Shown here piece after piece: positions 43,095 through 52,015 of a DNA stretch of 64,000 nt. The position numbers and the translations under genes were made by a program. Position 1 is the stretch's first letter. The number at the start of each line of letters is the position of its first letter. This stretch comes from Ferdinandcohnia humi_A (lineage in GTDB: Bacteria; Bacillota; Bacilli; Bacillales; Bacillaceae_L). The stretch is taken from the NCBI GenBank assembly GCA_047608075.1, contig JBLKRX010000002.1:62001-126000 (forward strand). The letters are read 5' to 3'. The notes under the pieces are model-generated. The model was not told the origin of the DNA, did no database searches, and saw only the letters and a list, made by a program, of their open reading frames with translations.

Positions 43095-44729
43095 TTATAG
43101 ATGACGCTCTCCCAATACAGCTTCCGCGATATTTACAGCATGGTCACCGATTCTTTCAAGGTTACTAATGATGTCAACAAAAACTATTCCTGCTTGACCA
43201 GTACAAGAACCTTCATTTAAACGTAAGATATGCTTTTTTCGCAACGTTCGTTCCATCGTATCGATTTTTTCTTCTTGTTTGACAACGTCGATTGCAAGTG
43301 TTCGGTCGTTATTTCGAAGTGACTGAATTGCTTCTTTTACAGTAAAAACGGTTAATTCAAACATCTCGTTTATATCTTCCATCGCATCTTCTGTCAGTTT
43401 TACCTTATTAGAGATCTGATAATCAACAAGTTCAACGACGTTTTCAAAATGGTCACCAATTCTTTCGATATCTCGAACACTGTCAACCAATAATGAATGC
43501 ATGGCTGATTCCTGAGGTGATAATGAGCTTGTTGAAAGTTTTACTAAGTAATCCGTTATTTTCTTATCTAAGTTATTAATCGCATCTTCTATTTGCATAG
43601 CAACATCAGCATGCTTTTGATTTTTTTCGATTAAATACGTATTGGATTCCTCAAGCCCTTTAACAGCAAACTCACCCATTCTTACAACCTCTTCTCTAGC
43701 TTGGCCGAGTGCTATCGAAGGTGATTGTTCGATAAATACAGGATCTAGATGCTTAGCCTTGTATTCAATTAATGTATCCTCACCAGGAATAATTTTTGTA
43801 ACAATATAAGCTAATACTGCAATGAATGGGAATTGAATAATTGTATTCGTTACATTGAATGTTCCATGAGCAAACGCAATTGTCATCTCAGGATTCAAAT
43901 TTAAAAAGTCCTTAAATACTAGCATTAGCTTTGTAAATGGTGTTAACAAAACCATAAAAATAATCGTCCCAATAATATTAAAGATTACATGTGTAAGTGC
44001 AGCCCTTCTTGCAGCGATAGAAGCACCGATTGACGCTAACACTGCCGTAATAGTTGTTCCAATATTGTCACCAAATAGAACAGGTAATGCAGCATAAATA
44101 TCTAAAAGGCCTTCTCCAAATAACTCCTGTAAAATCCCAATCGTTGCACTTGAGCTTTGAACAATGACTGTAAATACAGTACCAATTACAACCCCTAATA
44201 TAGGATTATTACTCATGTTAAGAGTTAACTCATGGAAGGCTTCAAGCGTTCGTAGAGGCTTCATGCCATCTCCCATTAACTCTAATCCTAAGAAAAGTGC
44301 ACCAAATCCAAAAACAATTTGTCCAAAATTATGTATACGTTTATTTTTAAAGAAAAACAGTAGGACCGCACCCACAGCAATTATCGGTAGAGCATAATCA
44401 GAAATCTTAATACCAATTATGAATGCTGTGATTGTGGTTCCGATATTTGCCCCCATAATAACACCTATTGCTTGGCGTAGTGTCATAAATCCAGCACTTA
44501 CTAAACCAACTACAATAACGGTTGTTCCGGAACTACTCTGTATTAATACAGTAACAAAAATACCAGCAAGAACCCCCATAAAAGGGTTTGTAGTGAATTT
44601 ATCTAAAATGTCTCTAAGCTTATCTCCGGCAGACTTTTGTAATCCGTCACCCATGTACTTAATACCGAATAGAAATATACCGAGACCACCAATAAACTGA
44701 AAGATCATACTTTGTATATCTAATTCCAT
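43095..44729 (-). CDS. Na+/phosphate cotransporter with C-terminal PhoU-like domain
   Basis: 544 residues. An inverted repeat of the Na/Pi-cotransporter fold: QSSSGTTVIVVGL near residue 65 and QSSSATIGIL near residue 190, within eight or nine membrane helices (residues about 10-320). The last 200 residues form a PhoU-like helical domain (MEDAINNLD, VRDIERIGDHFENV, ISNLERIGDHAVNIAEA). Imports or balances phosphate at the membrane. It is 6.5 kb from pst and likely complements it. AGGAG precedes the ATG. Confidence 0.88.
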   Translation of the reverse strand: MELDIQSMIFQFIGGLGIFLFGIKYMGDGLQKSAGDKLRDILDKFTTNPFMGVLAGIFVTVLIQSSSGTTVIVVGLVSAGFMTLRQAIGVIMGANIGTTITAFIIGIKISDYALPIIAVGAVLLFFFKNKRIHNFGQIVFGFGALFLGLELMGDGMKPLRTLEAFHELTLNMSNNPILGVVIGTVFTVIVQSSSATIGILQELFGEGLLDIYAALPVLFGDNIGTTITAVLASIGASIAARRAALTHVIFNIIGTIIFMVLLTPFTKLMLVFKDFLNLNPEMTIAFAHGTFNVTNTIIQFPFIAVLAYIVTKIIPGEDTLIEYKAKHLDPVFIEQSPSIALGQAREEVVRMGEFAVKGLEESNTYLIEKNQKHADVAMQIEDAINNLDKKITDYLVKLSTSSLSPQESAMHSLLVDSVRDIERIGDHFENVVELVDYQISNKVKLTEDAMEDINEMFELTVFTVKEAIQSLRNNDRTLAIDVVKQEEKIDTMERTLRKKHILRLNEGSCTGQAGIVFVDIISNLERIGDHAVNIAEAVLGERHL

Positions 44730-45014
44730 TATGTCAACTCCTACTATTTATTTTGCCAATTTTGTAAGCAAGCCCCTTAAAAATAGTAACGTAGCGATTT
44801 TTAATTGTAAAGAAGTAATTGAAAAAGGTTATCTTTCAATAAATATTCCGTTGATATTTCCATCTTTTTTTTACTCTTATTTAGAAAACTTTGTGGTAAC
44901 TGACTTTCATCAGATCCTCGCCTTCTTGAAAACACTTTCTTCCATATTTTTATGCATTCGTTCAATTGGACAAGCATATGGTGTAGTAAAGAGTTTATAT
45001 TTGGAGGGAAAACT

Positions 45015-45341
45015 ATGAAGAAGTTTGGTGTTTTTCTAGCGATTTTGTTCATTCTATATATTATATATTACGATGTAAAATTCGGGACATTACCAGTGGC
45101 AAAAAGTGAAACAATAGTACATGAGGAAGATGTAACAAACCAATACCCTACTATGCCATACCAAACTGTTGAGGTAAAAGCAGGTGACACAGTCTTGTCC
45201 ATCGTTGAGGCACTTAATAAGGACAAGCCCTTGTCCTCAATCGAAACAATTATAAAAGACTTTGAAACCTTAAATCCAAAGGTAAAAGCGAATTTGCTTC
45301 AAATCGGAAAAGCCTATCACTTCCCCCTTTATTCCGAGTAA
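45015..45341 (+). CDS. yqfZ: YqfZ-like LysM-type exported protein
   Basis: About 108 residues; the start at 45015 follows GGAGGG and avoids an implausible N-terminal extension from 44952. One membrane or signal helix (VFLAILFILYIIYY), then a LysM-like module (VKAGDTVLSIVEALN...LNPKVKANLLQIGKAYHFPLY). Position directly before ispG identifies it as YqfZ. Probably acts at the wall or spore envelope; role unknown. The 285 bases upstream contain no other gene. Confidence 0.75.
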   Translation: MKKFGVFLAILFILYIIYYDVKFGTLPVAKSETIVHEEDVTNQYPTMPYQTVEVKAGDTVLSIVEALNKDKPLSSIETIIKDFETLNPKVKANLLQIGKAYHFPLYSE

Positions 45342-45481
45342 GAGGAAACACTTTTCTTGTCAATTTACGGAATCGACTGTAAAATATGCAAGGTAGTAAG
45401 TTTTTACTAGCTATTTTTTTCATAAAGGATTACTCTTTATATAGAAATGAAATGAAGCTTTAAGCTGAAGGAGCGATATTC

Positions 45482-46585
45482 GTGAGTGAAATCATCCATC
45501 GTACAAAGACTCGTCCTGTAAAGGTAGGAAATTTAACGATTGGTGGTAGCAATGAATTATTCATTCAAAGTATGACCACAACTAAAACACATGATGTTGA
45601 CGCAACTGTTGCAGAAATTTTACGACTAGAAGAAGCAGGTTGTCAAATTGTGCGTGTTGCATGTCCTGATGAACGTGCAGCAAATGCAATTCCTGAAATT
45701 AAAAAGCGAATCAACATACCTCTTGTAGTAGATATACATTTTGATTACAAATTAGCGCTAAAAGCAATTGAAGGTGGCGCTGATAAAATCCGTATTAATC
45801 CGGGGAATATCGGACGTAAAGAAAAGGTCGAGGCAGTTGTAAAAGCTGCAAAAGAAAAAGGTATTCCAATTCGAATTGGCGTAAATGCTGGTTCATTAGA
45901 AAAGCGAATTATTGAAAAATATGGGTATCCTACTGCTGATGGAATGGTAGAAAGTGCTCTTCATCACATCAAGATTTTAGAGGATCTTGATTTCCATGAC
46001 ATCATTGTTTCCATGAAGGCATCGGATGTACCTTTAGCGATTGAAGCATATGAAAAGGCTGCACAAGCATTTGATTACCCGCTTCACTTAGGTATCACAG
46101 AATCTGGTACATTGTTCTCTGGAACCGTTAAAAGTGCAGCTGGTTTAGGAGCAATACTTAGCAAAGGTATTGGAAATACACTTCGTATTTCATTAAGTGC
46201 AGACCCTGTAGAGGAAGTAAAAGTTGCACGTGAATTACTTAAAGTTTTTGGCCTATCGTCAAACGCAGCAACTTTAATTTCATGTCCTACATGTGGACGT
46301 ATTGAAATTGACTTAATTTCAATTGCAAATGAAGTTGAAGAATATATCTCTAAGGTGAAAGCTCCTATTAAAGTTTCGGTATTAGGCTGTGCTGTTAATG
46401 GACCTGGAGAAGCACGTGAAGCAGATATCGGTATAGCTGGAGCAAGAGGAGAAGGATTATTATTCCGTAAAGGTCAAATTGTTCGTAAGGTACCTGAAGC
46501 AGATATGGTTGAAGAATTGAAAAAAGAAATTGACAAACTTGCAGAGGAATATTACGCAAAGCAAGCCCAAGAACAAAAAGCATAA
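45482..46585 (+). CDS. ispG: 4-hydroxy-3-methylbut-2-enyl diphosphate synthase (flavodoxin)
   Basis: 367 residues, GTG start behind GAAGGAGCG. Converts MEcPP to HMBPP, the penultimate step of the MEP isoprenoid pathway, using a 4Fe-4S cluster. Cluster cysteines are in SCPTCGR and LGCAVNGPGEA near the C-terminus. Length is normal. ispH, the next enzyme, is encoded 8 kb away at 54559. Cytoplasmic. Confidence 0.97.
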   Translation: MSEIIHRTKTRPVKVGNLTIGGSNELFIQSMTTTKTHDVDATVAEILRLEEAGCQIVRVACPDERAANAIPEIKKRINIPLVVDIHFDYKLALKAIEGGADKIRINPGNIGRKEKVEAVVKAAKEKGIPIRIGVNAGSLEKRIIEKYGYPTADGMVESALHHIKILEDLDFHDIIVSMKASDVPLAIEAYEKAAQAFDYPLHLGITESGTLFSGTVKSAAGLGAILSKGIGNTLRISLSADPVEEVKVARELLKVFGLSSNAATLISCPTCGRIEIDLISIANEVEEYISKVKAPIKVSVLGCAVNGPGEAREADIGIAGARGEGLLFRKGQIVRKVPEADMVEELKKEIDKLAEEYYAKQAQEQKA

Positions 46586-46624
46586 TGAAGAGCAAAAGGC
46601 TTTGTACCTTTAGCTCGATATACT

Positions 46625-46666
46625 AAAAAACAAGCTCGACATCATATAGTGTCGAGCTTGTTTTTT
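46625..46666. terminator. Bidirectional terminator ispG/yqfX
   Basis: A 16-bp perfect stem with A- and T-runs (AACAAGCTCGAC / GTCGAGCTTGTT core). Confidence 0.92.
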
Positions 46667-46685
46667 GCCTATTTTTCTATACTTG

Positions 46686-47069
46686 TTAAAAGAATGGGAG
46701 GATAAAGATGCCTACAATAATTGAAACGACACCGATACCAATTGCCCATGCTCCTAATCTTGTTGCTCCACGTCTGCGTGCGATAAATCCGATAATTATA
46801 CCTGCAGCTCCCATTAATACAGGCATTACAAATAAGGAAATTATGGATAAAGCTAGGGCTAGCCAACCTAAACCAGTACCACCCATTACTCCACCGTCTG
46901 TACCATTTCCATTATTCGTTTCTCTTCTTGCAGGTCCATAATTTATCGGTCCTGCTACCTCTGCTGCAGTTTCCTCATTATAGCTTGAGTCAGCATTTGC
47001 ACCTAAATTAGGATCGACATATTCAAAATCATCATCTCGAATTTTTCTTACGTTTGTGTCTTCTGCCAT
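46686..47069 (-). CDS. yqfX: YqfX-like two-helix membrane protein
   Basis: 127 residues. A long hydrophilic, acidic and Asn/Gly-rich N-terminal half is followed by two membrane helices (about residues 67-92 and 104-125) separated by ARRRGATRLGAW. The layout and position between zur and ispG match YqfX (DUF4190-like). Function unknown. Confidence 0.8.
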   Translation of the reverse strand: MAEDTNVRKIRDDDFEYVDPNLGANADSSYNEETAAEVAGPINYGPARRETNNGNGTDGGVMGGTGLGWLALALSIISLFVMPVLMGAAGIIIGFIARRRGATRLGAWAIGIGVVSIIVGIFILPFF

Positions 47070-47433
47070 GCTTATCCCTCGCTTTCCTTAAGGTTAAGGA
47101 GCATTTATAGTATGAGTGTATGGAGGGATAAATATAATTGTTAATCATTTCATGGAGAACCAATTTGTTCTTCTTTATTAAGGCTTTATTAAACTTTGCT
47201 GTTGATTTTCACTCCAAGAAACTCGCTTTCCGCGGTGGTTCGTTAGCACCTTCCGGATATTGGTCACAAAGCCGTTGCAAAAGGACTTGGCGATTCTAGG
47301 CTTTGTATCTCTACTACTCCTATGGGGTCTCCCCTGACCCGCTTTTCCCGCTAAAGTCTCGTATCTTTCCGCAACTATCAGCATCGTAAAAAATCAACAT
47401 TTCTCCTAAACAGGATCTTTTTAAAATGTAAAC
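47070..47433. other. Intergenic region yqfX/zur
   Basis: 364 bases with no believable gene. It contains the inverted-repeat element at 47201-47398 and an AT-rich segment before it. Confidence 0.6.
47201..47398. repeat. GC-richer palindromic repeat element (about 198 bp)
   Basis: Flanked by GTTGATTTT (47201-47209) and its inverse AAAATCAAC (47390-47398). The inside holds GCTTTCCGCGGTGG, GGTCTCCCCTGACCCGC and GGCGATTCTAGGCTTTG, recalling a GC-rich repeat common in Bacillus chromosomes (memory), here with an inserted or degenerate middle. Noncoding. Confidence 0.6.
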
Positions 47434-47847
47434 CTAAGGTCGGCATTCTGGACAAGATCCATAAATTTCAAATTTATGTCCCGTAACATCATATCCCGTT
47501 AAATTGTCTAGAATTTTGTCCATAGGACAGGATGCTATTTCTTTTGTTTTTCCACATTCTAAGCAAATGAAGTGATGGTGGTGGTGACTTCCTCCACATG
47601 TAAAACGAAAATGTTTTTCCCCAGAAAGCTCCGTCATTTCTAGTATGCCCAGCTCTACAAAAAGCGAAAGATTACGGTAAATGGTATCAAAGCTTAAACC
47701 AGGATAGTTATCCTTTAATTCATCTAAAACATCCTTTGCGGTTAGGTATTTATCTGAATTTGAAAATAACTCAAGCATTTCTTCCCTTTTACCAGTATGC
47801 TTAAATCCCTTTTCTTTCATTAATTGCATTGCTTCAGTTACATTCAT
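47434..47847 (-). CDS. zur: Zinc-uptake repressor Zur (Fur family)
   Basis: About 137 residues, starting at 47847 in an ATGA overlap with zurM; the frame reaches 47877 but that lacks a good ribosome site. N-terminal winged helix (residues about 1-80, LSFDTIYRNLSLF), then the metal domain: HHHHHFICLECGK with a CxxC and the C-terminal GSCPECRP CxxC. It represses zinc import genes when zinc is sufficient. Co-transcribed with its transporter genes, so feedback is built in. Confidence 0.93.
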   Translation of the reverse strand: MNVTEAMQLMKEKGFKHTGKREEMLELFSNSDKYLTAKDVLDELKDNYPGLSFDTIYRNLSLFVELGILEMTELSGEKHFRFTCGGSHHHHHFICLECGKTKEIASCPMDKILDNLTGYDVTGHKFEIYGSCPECRP

Positions 47848-48686
47848 ATTGCTCTTCCTCTCCACCATTTTTTCCACCCAATGGCACCTAATAATAAGAA
47901 AATTGACAATACGACGATCGTTCCTCCAGGTGCTAAATCAAGATAATAAGAAAGTACCAGACCTGAAATGACTGATATTTCACCAAATACTATTGATAAA
48001 AATATTGTTTGTTTAAATCCATTCGCGATGCGAATACTCGTAGCAACTGGCAAGGTCATTAGTGCGGAAACTAATAAGGTTCCAACAATTCTCATTGATG
48101 CTGCAATTACAAGTGCGACAATAATAATAAAAATAAAATGAATTGTCTTTGCACGTATTCCTGAAACAGCTGCGTGCTCTTCATCAAACGATAATAAAAA
48201 TAATTCCTTGTATAAAAAGATGACAATTAGTACTACAATAATTGTTATCCCAAAAATTGTCCACAAATCCGAACGACTAATTGCACTTACACTTCCAAAT
48301 AAATAATTAAATAAATCCGTATTAAATCCGTCTGCTAAGGATATAAAAATAACACCTAACCCAATTCCACCTGACAAAATTATCGGTATTGCCAATTCTT
48401 GGTAGTGCTTATAGACAGCACGTAATCTTTCGATAAAGAGAGAGCCTACCACAGAGAACGTCATCCCCATGTATAACGGGTTTATCCCTTGGGTTATACC
48501 AAGTTTTTTTTCGATCAATAAGCTAGCAGCAATTCCAGCTAATGTTACATGACTTAATGCATCAGCAATTAATGAAAGTCTTCTTACTACTATAAATACG
48601 CCCAACAAAGGAGCAATTAATCCAATTAACAAACCACTAAAAAAGGCATTCTGTAAAAACTCATATTCAAATAAATCAGCAAGCAT
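47844..48686 (-). CDS. zurM: Zinc ABC transporter permease
   Basis: About 280 residues from the ATG at 48686, five bases after GGAAGGTG. Seven to nine membrane helices of the ABC-3 (ZnuB/AdcB) family, with GVFIVVRRLSLIADALSHVTLAG as the conserved signature. Forms the zinc channel. The solute-binding partner is not in the window. Ends in the ATGA overlap with zur. Confidence 0.93.
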   Translation of the reverse strand: MLADLFEYEFLQNAFFSGLLIGLIAPLLGVFIVVRRLSLIADALSHVTLAGIAASLLIEKKLGITQGINPLYMGMTFSVVGSLFIERLRAVYKHYQELAIPIILSGGIGLGVIFISLADGFNTDLFNYLFGSVSAISRSDLWTIFGITIIVVLIVIFLYKELFLLSFDEEHAAVSGIRAKTIHFIFIIIVALVIAASMRIVGTLLVSALMTLPVATSIRIANGFKQTIFLSIVFGEISVISGLVLSYYLDLAPGGTIVVLSIFLLLGAIGWKKWWRGRAI

Positions 48687-48690
48687 TGTT

Positions 48691-49464
48691 TCACCTTCCA
48701 TGTTTATGGTCATGGGTTATCACTTGTAAAGGATGACCATAAAATTGAGATAAATCCTGTTCTTTCACATGATCAAAATCCTCTGCACTACCATGAAAAT
48801 GCATATGTTTATTTAGGCATGCGACATGAGTTACCTTGTCTGTGATTGTTCCGACATCATGAGTTACTAAAATTAATGTGATACCGTGATTTTTATTAAT
48901 ATCCTCAAGCATATTATAAAAAGTCTGTACAGTCTTGGCATCGACCCCAACCGTCGGTTCATCTAATATAAGCAGCTCTGGCTCGCTTACGAGTGCACGC
49001 GCAATAAAAACGCGTTGCTGTTGTCCTCCAGATAACTCTCCAATGTTCCGATTTTGAAATTCTTCCATACCTACAGAAGCTAGGACTTGTTCTATTTTTC
49101 TCTTATGTTCTTTTTTCAAGAACCGAAATAAGCCTATTTTTGAAGTTAATCCACTTGAAACAACTTCAAAAACGGTAGCTGGAAAGCCTGAGTTAAAGCT
49201 ATTCGCTTTTTGTGAAACAAAACCAATTTTTTCCCAATCCCTAAAATTCGTAATATCAGTTCCGAACAACTCAATCGAGCCCTTTTGTAGCTTAAGTAAC
49301 CCAAGAATACTCTTTAGTAATGTTGTTTTACCAGATCCGTTTGGACCAACAATTGCCAAAAAGGAGCCTTTTGGAACAGTTAAATGTATATCTTCTAAAA
49401 CCGTTTGTTCATCATATCGGAATGATAAATCCCTTATTGATAAAACAGAATTCGTTTTTGTCAA
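48691..49464 (-). CDS. zurA: Zinc ABC transporter ATPase
   Basis: 257 residues, TTG start behind AAGGTGAT. Walker A GPNGSGKTT, signature LSGGQQQR, Walker B LLILDEPTVGVD and switch His (VTHDVG) are intact. The C-terminal tail is histidine-rich (THDHKHGR), as often seen in zinc importers. Energises zurM. First gene of zurA-zurM-zur; a weak Zur-like site lies upstream. Confidence 0.94.
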   Translation of the reverse strand: MTKTNSVLSIRDLSFRYDEQTVLEDIHLTVPKGSFLAIVGPNGSGKTTLLKSILGLLKLQKGSIELFGTDITNFRDWEKIGFVSQKANSFNSGFPATVFEVVSSGLTSKIGLFRFLKKEHKRKIEQVLASVGMEEFQNRNIGELSGGQQQRVFIARALVSEPELLILDEPTVGVDAKTVQTFYNMLEDINKNHGITLILVTHDVGTITDKVTHVACLNKHMHFHGSAEDFDHVKEQDLSQFYGHPLQVITHDHKHGR

Positions 49465-49498
49465 GTTATCACCTTATTTGTCTTAATTTAATTCTTTT

Positions 49499-49513
49499 TA
49501 AGAATGGTTACGA
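49499..49513 (-). promoter_or_regulatory. Weak Zur-box candidate upstream of zurA
   Basis: Compared with TCGTAATNATTACGA, the half GTTACGA matches 6 of 7 and the other half only 4 of 7. Position, 35 bases before zurA, is right; sequence support is modest. Confidence 0.35.
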
Positions 49514-49671
49514 TTTACGCTATATGAAGTATACAGGATACTATGAATAATGTAAAGACACGAAGCTTCCACCATATATAGTTCGTATAAAGCAAACAAA
49601 AAGGTCAATCCAATTTCTAGAACGCCCTGTTACCTAACAGGAATTTTTAGAAATAGAATTAACCAAATTGG

Positions 49672-50541
49672 TTAATGGACTGCCGATTTGAATTTCCCGC
49701 CTCTTACTTCATGAGTATCCATGATTGTTATAAACGCATTCGGGTCAATCTCATGTGTGATTGCCTTTAACTTCGTTACCTCAAGTCTGGTAACTACAAC
49801 ATAGACGACTTCCTTTTCTTCATCTGTATAGCCGCCTCTTCCTTTAAGCTTTGTTGTTCCGCGACCTAAACGGTGTAGAATAGCATCAGAAACCTCATCA
49901 AACTGCTCTGATACGATAATTGCTGCCTTTGTTTCATCCAGTCCTTCTACAACCGTATCAATTGTTTTAAATGCAATATAATACGCTAATACAGAATACA
50001 TAGCGGATTCGATTCCAAACACGAATGCAGCGATAGCGAATATAAAGATATTTATAAACATAACAAACTCGCCAACCGAGAATGGTAATTTTTTCGTTAA
50101 AATAATCGACAAGATTTCAGTTCCATCCATCGAACCACCATTACGTATAACAATACCAACACCTGCTCCGAGTAGTAACCCACCAAAAACGGCTGCCAAA
50201 ATCGGTTCAACTTCAACAGGTTTTGCATGGTGTAATAGCGTTTCAATAATAGCCAAGCTTACAATTCCTAATATACTTGACCACATAAATGTTTTCCCAA
50301 TCTGTTTGTAACCAGAGTACATAAATGGTAAGTTAAAAACCACAACCAGCAAACCGAAAGTAATGTAACTTGGTGTTAAATAATCCACAATCATTGAGAT
50401 ACCAATGATACCGCCATCAATTATTTGATTAGGAAGTAGGAAAAGTTCAATTGCTGCTGCGGCAAAACCGGCCCCTATTATAATCATAAAAATTCGAAAA
50501 AAAACATGCTGTAAACTTTCTTTTTTATGCTCCCTATGCAT
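49672..50541 (-). CDS. yqfU: YitT-family membrane protein with DUF2179 domain (YqfU)
   Basis: 289 residues. Five or six membrane helices (residues about 15-205; FLLPNQIIDGGIIGISM is the family signature), then a cytosolic DUF2179 domain (about 205-285; VVYVVVTRLEVTKLKAITHEIDPNAFI). Member of a family with several paralogues per Bacillus genome. Transported solute, if any, is unknown. Located between zurA and yqfT, as yqfU is in B. subtilis. Confidence 0.88.
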   Translation of the reverse strand: MHREHKKESLQHVFFRIFMIIIGAGFAAAAIELFLLPNQIIDGGIIGISMIVDYLTPSYITFGLLVVVFNLPFMYSGYKQIGKTFMWSSILGIVSLAIIETLLHHAKPVEVEPILAAVFGGLLLGAGVGIVIRNGGSMDGTEILSIILTKKLPFSVGEFVMFINIFIFAIAAFVFGIESAMYSVLAYYIAFKTIDTVVEGLDETKAAIIVSEQFDEVSDAILHRLGRGTTKLKGRGGYTDEEKEVVYVVVTRLEVTKLKAITHEIDPNAFITIMDTHEVRGGKFKSAVH

Positions 50542-50640
50542 CCAACCATCCCCATTTTTTATTTATGAATTCTTTCTTCTTTTATTTTATGCACACCCCT
50601 TCTTCCTTCTCAATAAACTAACGAGAGGAAGGTGAAAAAA

Positions 50641-50898
50641 GTGAATATTTATCAGCAAATTATCAATCAAAAATTAAAAACACTAACACCCGAAGATCTA
50701 ATGAAGTATGGAAAGCAGTATGATATTCATGTAACGAAGGCACAAGCGGCTAATGTATTAAAATTAATTAGAAGTAAGCAAAATATAAATATTTTTAACC
50801 CGGAAGAGAAAAATCAACTATTAAGAGAAATTGCACGTGCTACTAGTCCTGAGGTTGCTAGAAAGCTTAACCAATTATTTATTAAATTTACGGGCTGA
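50641..50898 (+). CDS. yqfT: DUF2624 protein YqfT
   Basis: About 85 residues. The GTG at 50641 follows GAGGAAGGTG by six bases and is preferred over the GTG at 50632. The helical NIYQQIINQKLKTLTPEDLMKYGKQY start and ATSPEVARKLNQLF end match DUF2624. Function unknown. Monocistronic with its own terminator. Confidence 0.82.
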   Translation: MNIYQQIINQKLKTLTPEDLMKYGKQYDIHVTKAQAANVLKLIRSKQNINIFNPEEKNQLLREIARATSPEVARKLNQLFIKFTG

Positions 50899-50925
50899 AA
50901 AAGCTGTCAAATAGACAGCTTTTTA
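50898..50925 (+). terminator. Terminator of yqfT
   Basis: AAAAAGCTGTC / GACAGCTTTTT perfect 11-bp stem, 5-base loop. Confidence 0.9.
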
Positions 50926-51061
50926 TAGTACCGTAGCATCCTGCTTATTTACAGAACACTTATTTTACGATTAGTAAATCTGTATCTTGAGGAATGAATG
51001 CTAGTTTACAATAGTAGGACTAGATCCACTTACCATTTTATCAAATCAACTTCAAGATATA

Positions 51062-51955
51062 TTACTGATTCATAATTTTTTCTAACAATTGTTCATCGAA
51101 TATCTTCGAGCGAAGCATTTCAATCTCATATTTATAAGGTGGTTTTTTATTATTCTTGTCTTCTCCAACATATGGTGTCTCTAGTATTTTAGGTACCATT
51201 TGAAGAGAAGGATGGTGAATGATATAGTTTATGGCCTTAAAGCCGATATGACCATACCCTATATTTTCGTGACGGTCCTTTCTAGTACCTCTTTCATTCT
51301 TACTATCATTGATATGAAGTACTTTAAGACGATCGATACCGATCAACTTATCAAATTGCTCTAATATACCATCAAAATCATTTACAATGTCATAACCGGC
51401 ATCATGTGTATGACATGTATCAAAGCATACTGAGAGTTTCTCGTTAAAAGTAACTCCGTCAATGATCTGTGCAAGTTCCTCAAAAGAACTACCACATTCA
51501 GACCCTTTGCCTGCCATTGTTTCTAATGCGATTTGAACATTATGGTCCTTTGTTAAAACTTCATTCAAACCTTCAATAATCTTTTTGATTCCATTATCAA
51601 CCCCTGCGCCTACGTGAGCACCTGGGTGAAGAACAATTTGCTTAGCCCCAATCGCCTCTGTACGTTCTATTTCAGAACGTAAAAAATTCACACCCAATTC
51701 AAAAGTAGCTGGGTTGGATGTGTTTCCAATATTAATAATATATGGTGCATGTACTACAATCTCATCAATGCCATGTGCTTTCATGTGAGCTTGTCCAGCT
51801 TCAATATTTAGGTCCTCAATTTTTTTACGTCTAGTGTTTTGTGGTGCACCTGTGTAGACCATAAAAGTATTCGCACCATATGACACTGCTTCCTCACTAG
51901 CAGCAAGTAACATATCTTTTCCACTCATCGAAACATGTGAGCCGATTTTTAGCAT
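51062..51955 (-). CDS. nfo: Endonuclease IV (AP endonuclease)
   Basis: About 297 residues from the ATG at 51955, seven bases after GGAG. Cleaves 5' of abasic sites in base-excision repair. Metal-ligand motifs of the TIM-barrel: GSHVSMSGK, HPGAHVGAG, LETMAGKG, DTCHTHDAGYD and HINDSKNERGTRKDRHENIG. In B. subtilis nfo acts with exoA in spore DNA repair. Downstream of cshB in the same orientation, 60 bases apart. Confidence 0.96.
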   Translation of the reverse strand: MLKIGSHVSMSGKDMLLAASEEAVSYGANTFMVYTGAPQNTRRKKIEDLNIEAGQAHMKAHGIDEIVVHAPYIINIGNTSNPATFELGVNFLRSEIERTEAIGAKQIVLHPGAHVGAGVDNGIKKIIEGLNEVLTKDHNVQIALETMAGKGSECGSSFEELAQIIDGVTFNEKLSVCFDTCHTHDAGYDIVNDFDGILEQFDKLIGIDRLKVLHINDSKNERGTRKDRHENIGYGHIGFKAINYIIHHPSLQMVPKILETPYVGEDKNNKKPPYKYEIEMLRSKIFDEQLLEKIMNQ

Positions 51956-52015
51956 AATAACACTCCAATCTCCCTTAACCAATTCTATATATACCTATTT
52001 TACCATAAAAATGTA

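Noticed and set aside
47178..47384. 68-codon minus-strand ORF upstream of zur
   Set aside because: Coincides with the 47201-47398 inverted-repeat element.
49626..49641. Terminator hairpin upstream of yqfU end
   Set aside because: Short CCTGTTA/TAACAGG palindrome without a T-run in the expected direction.
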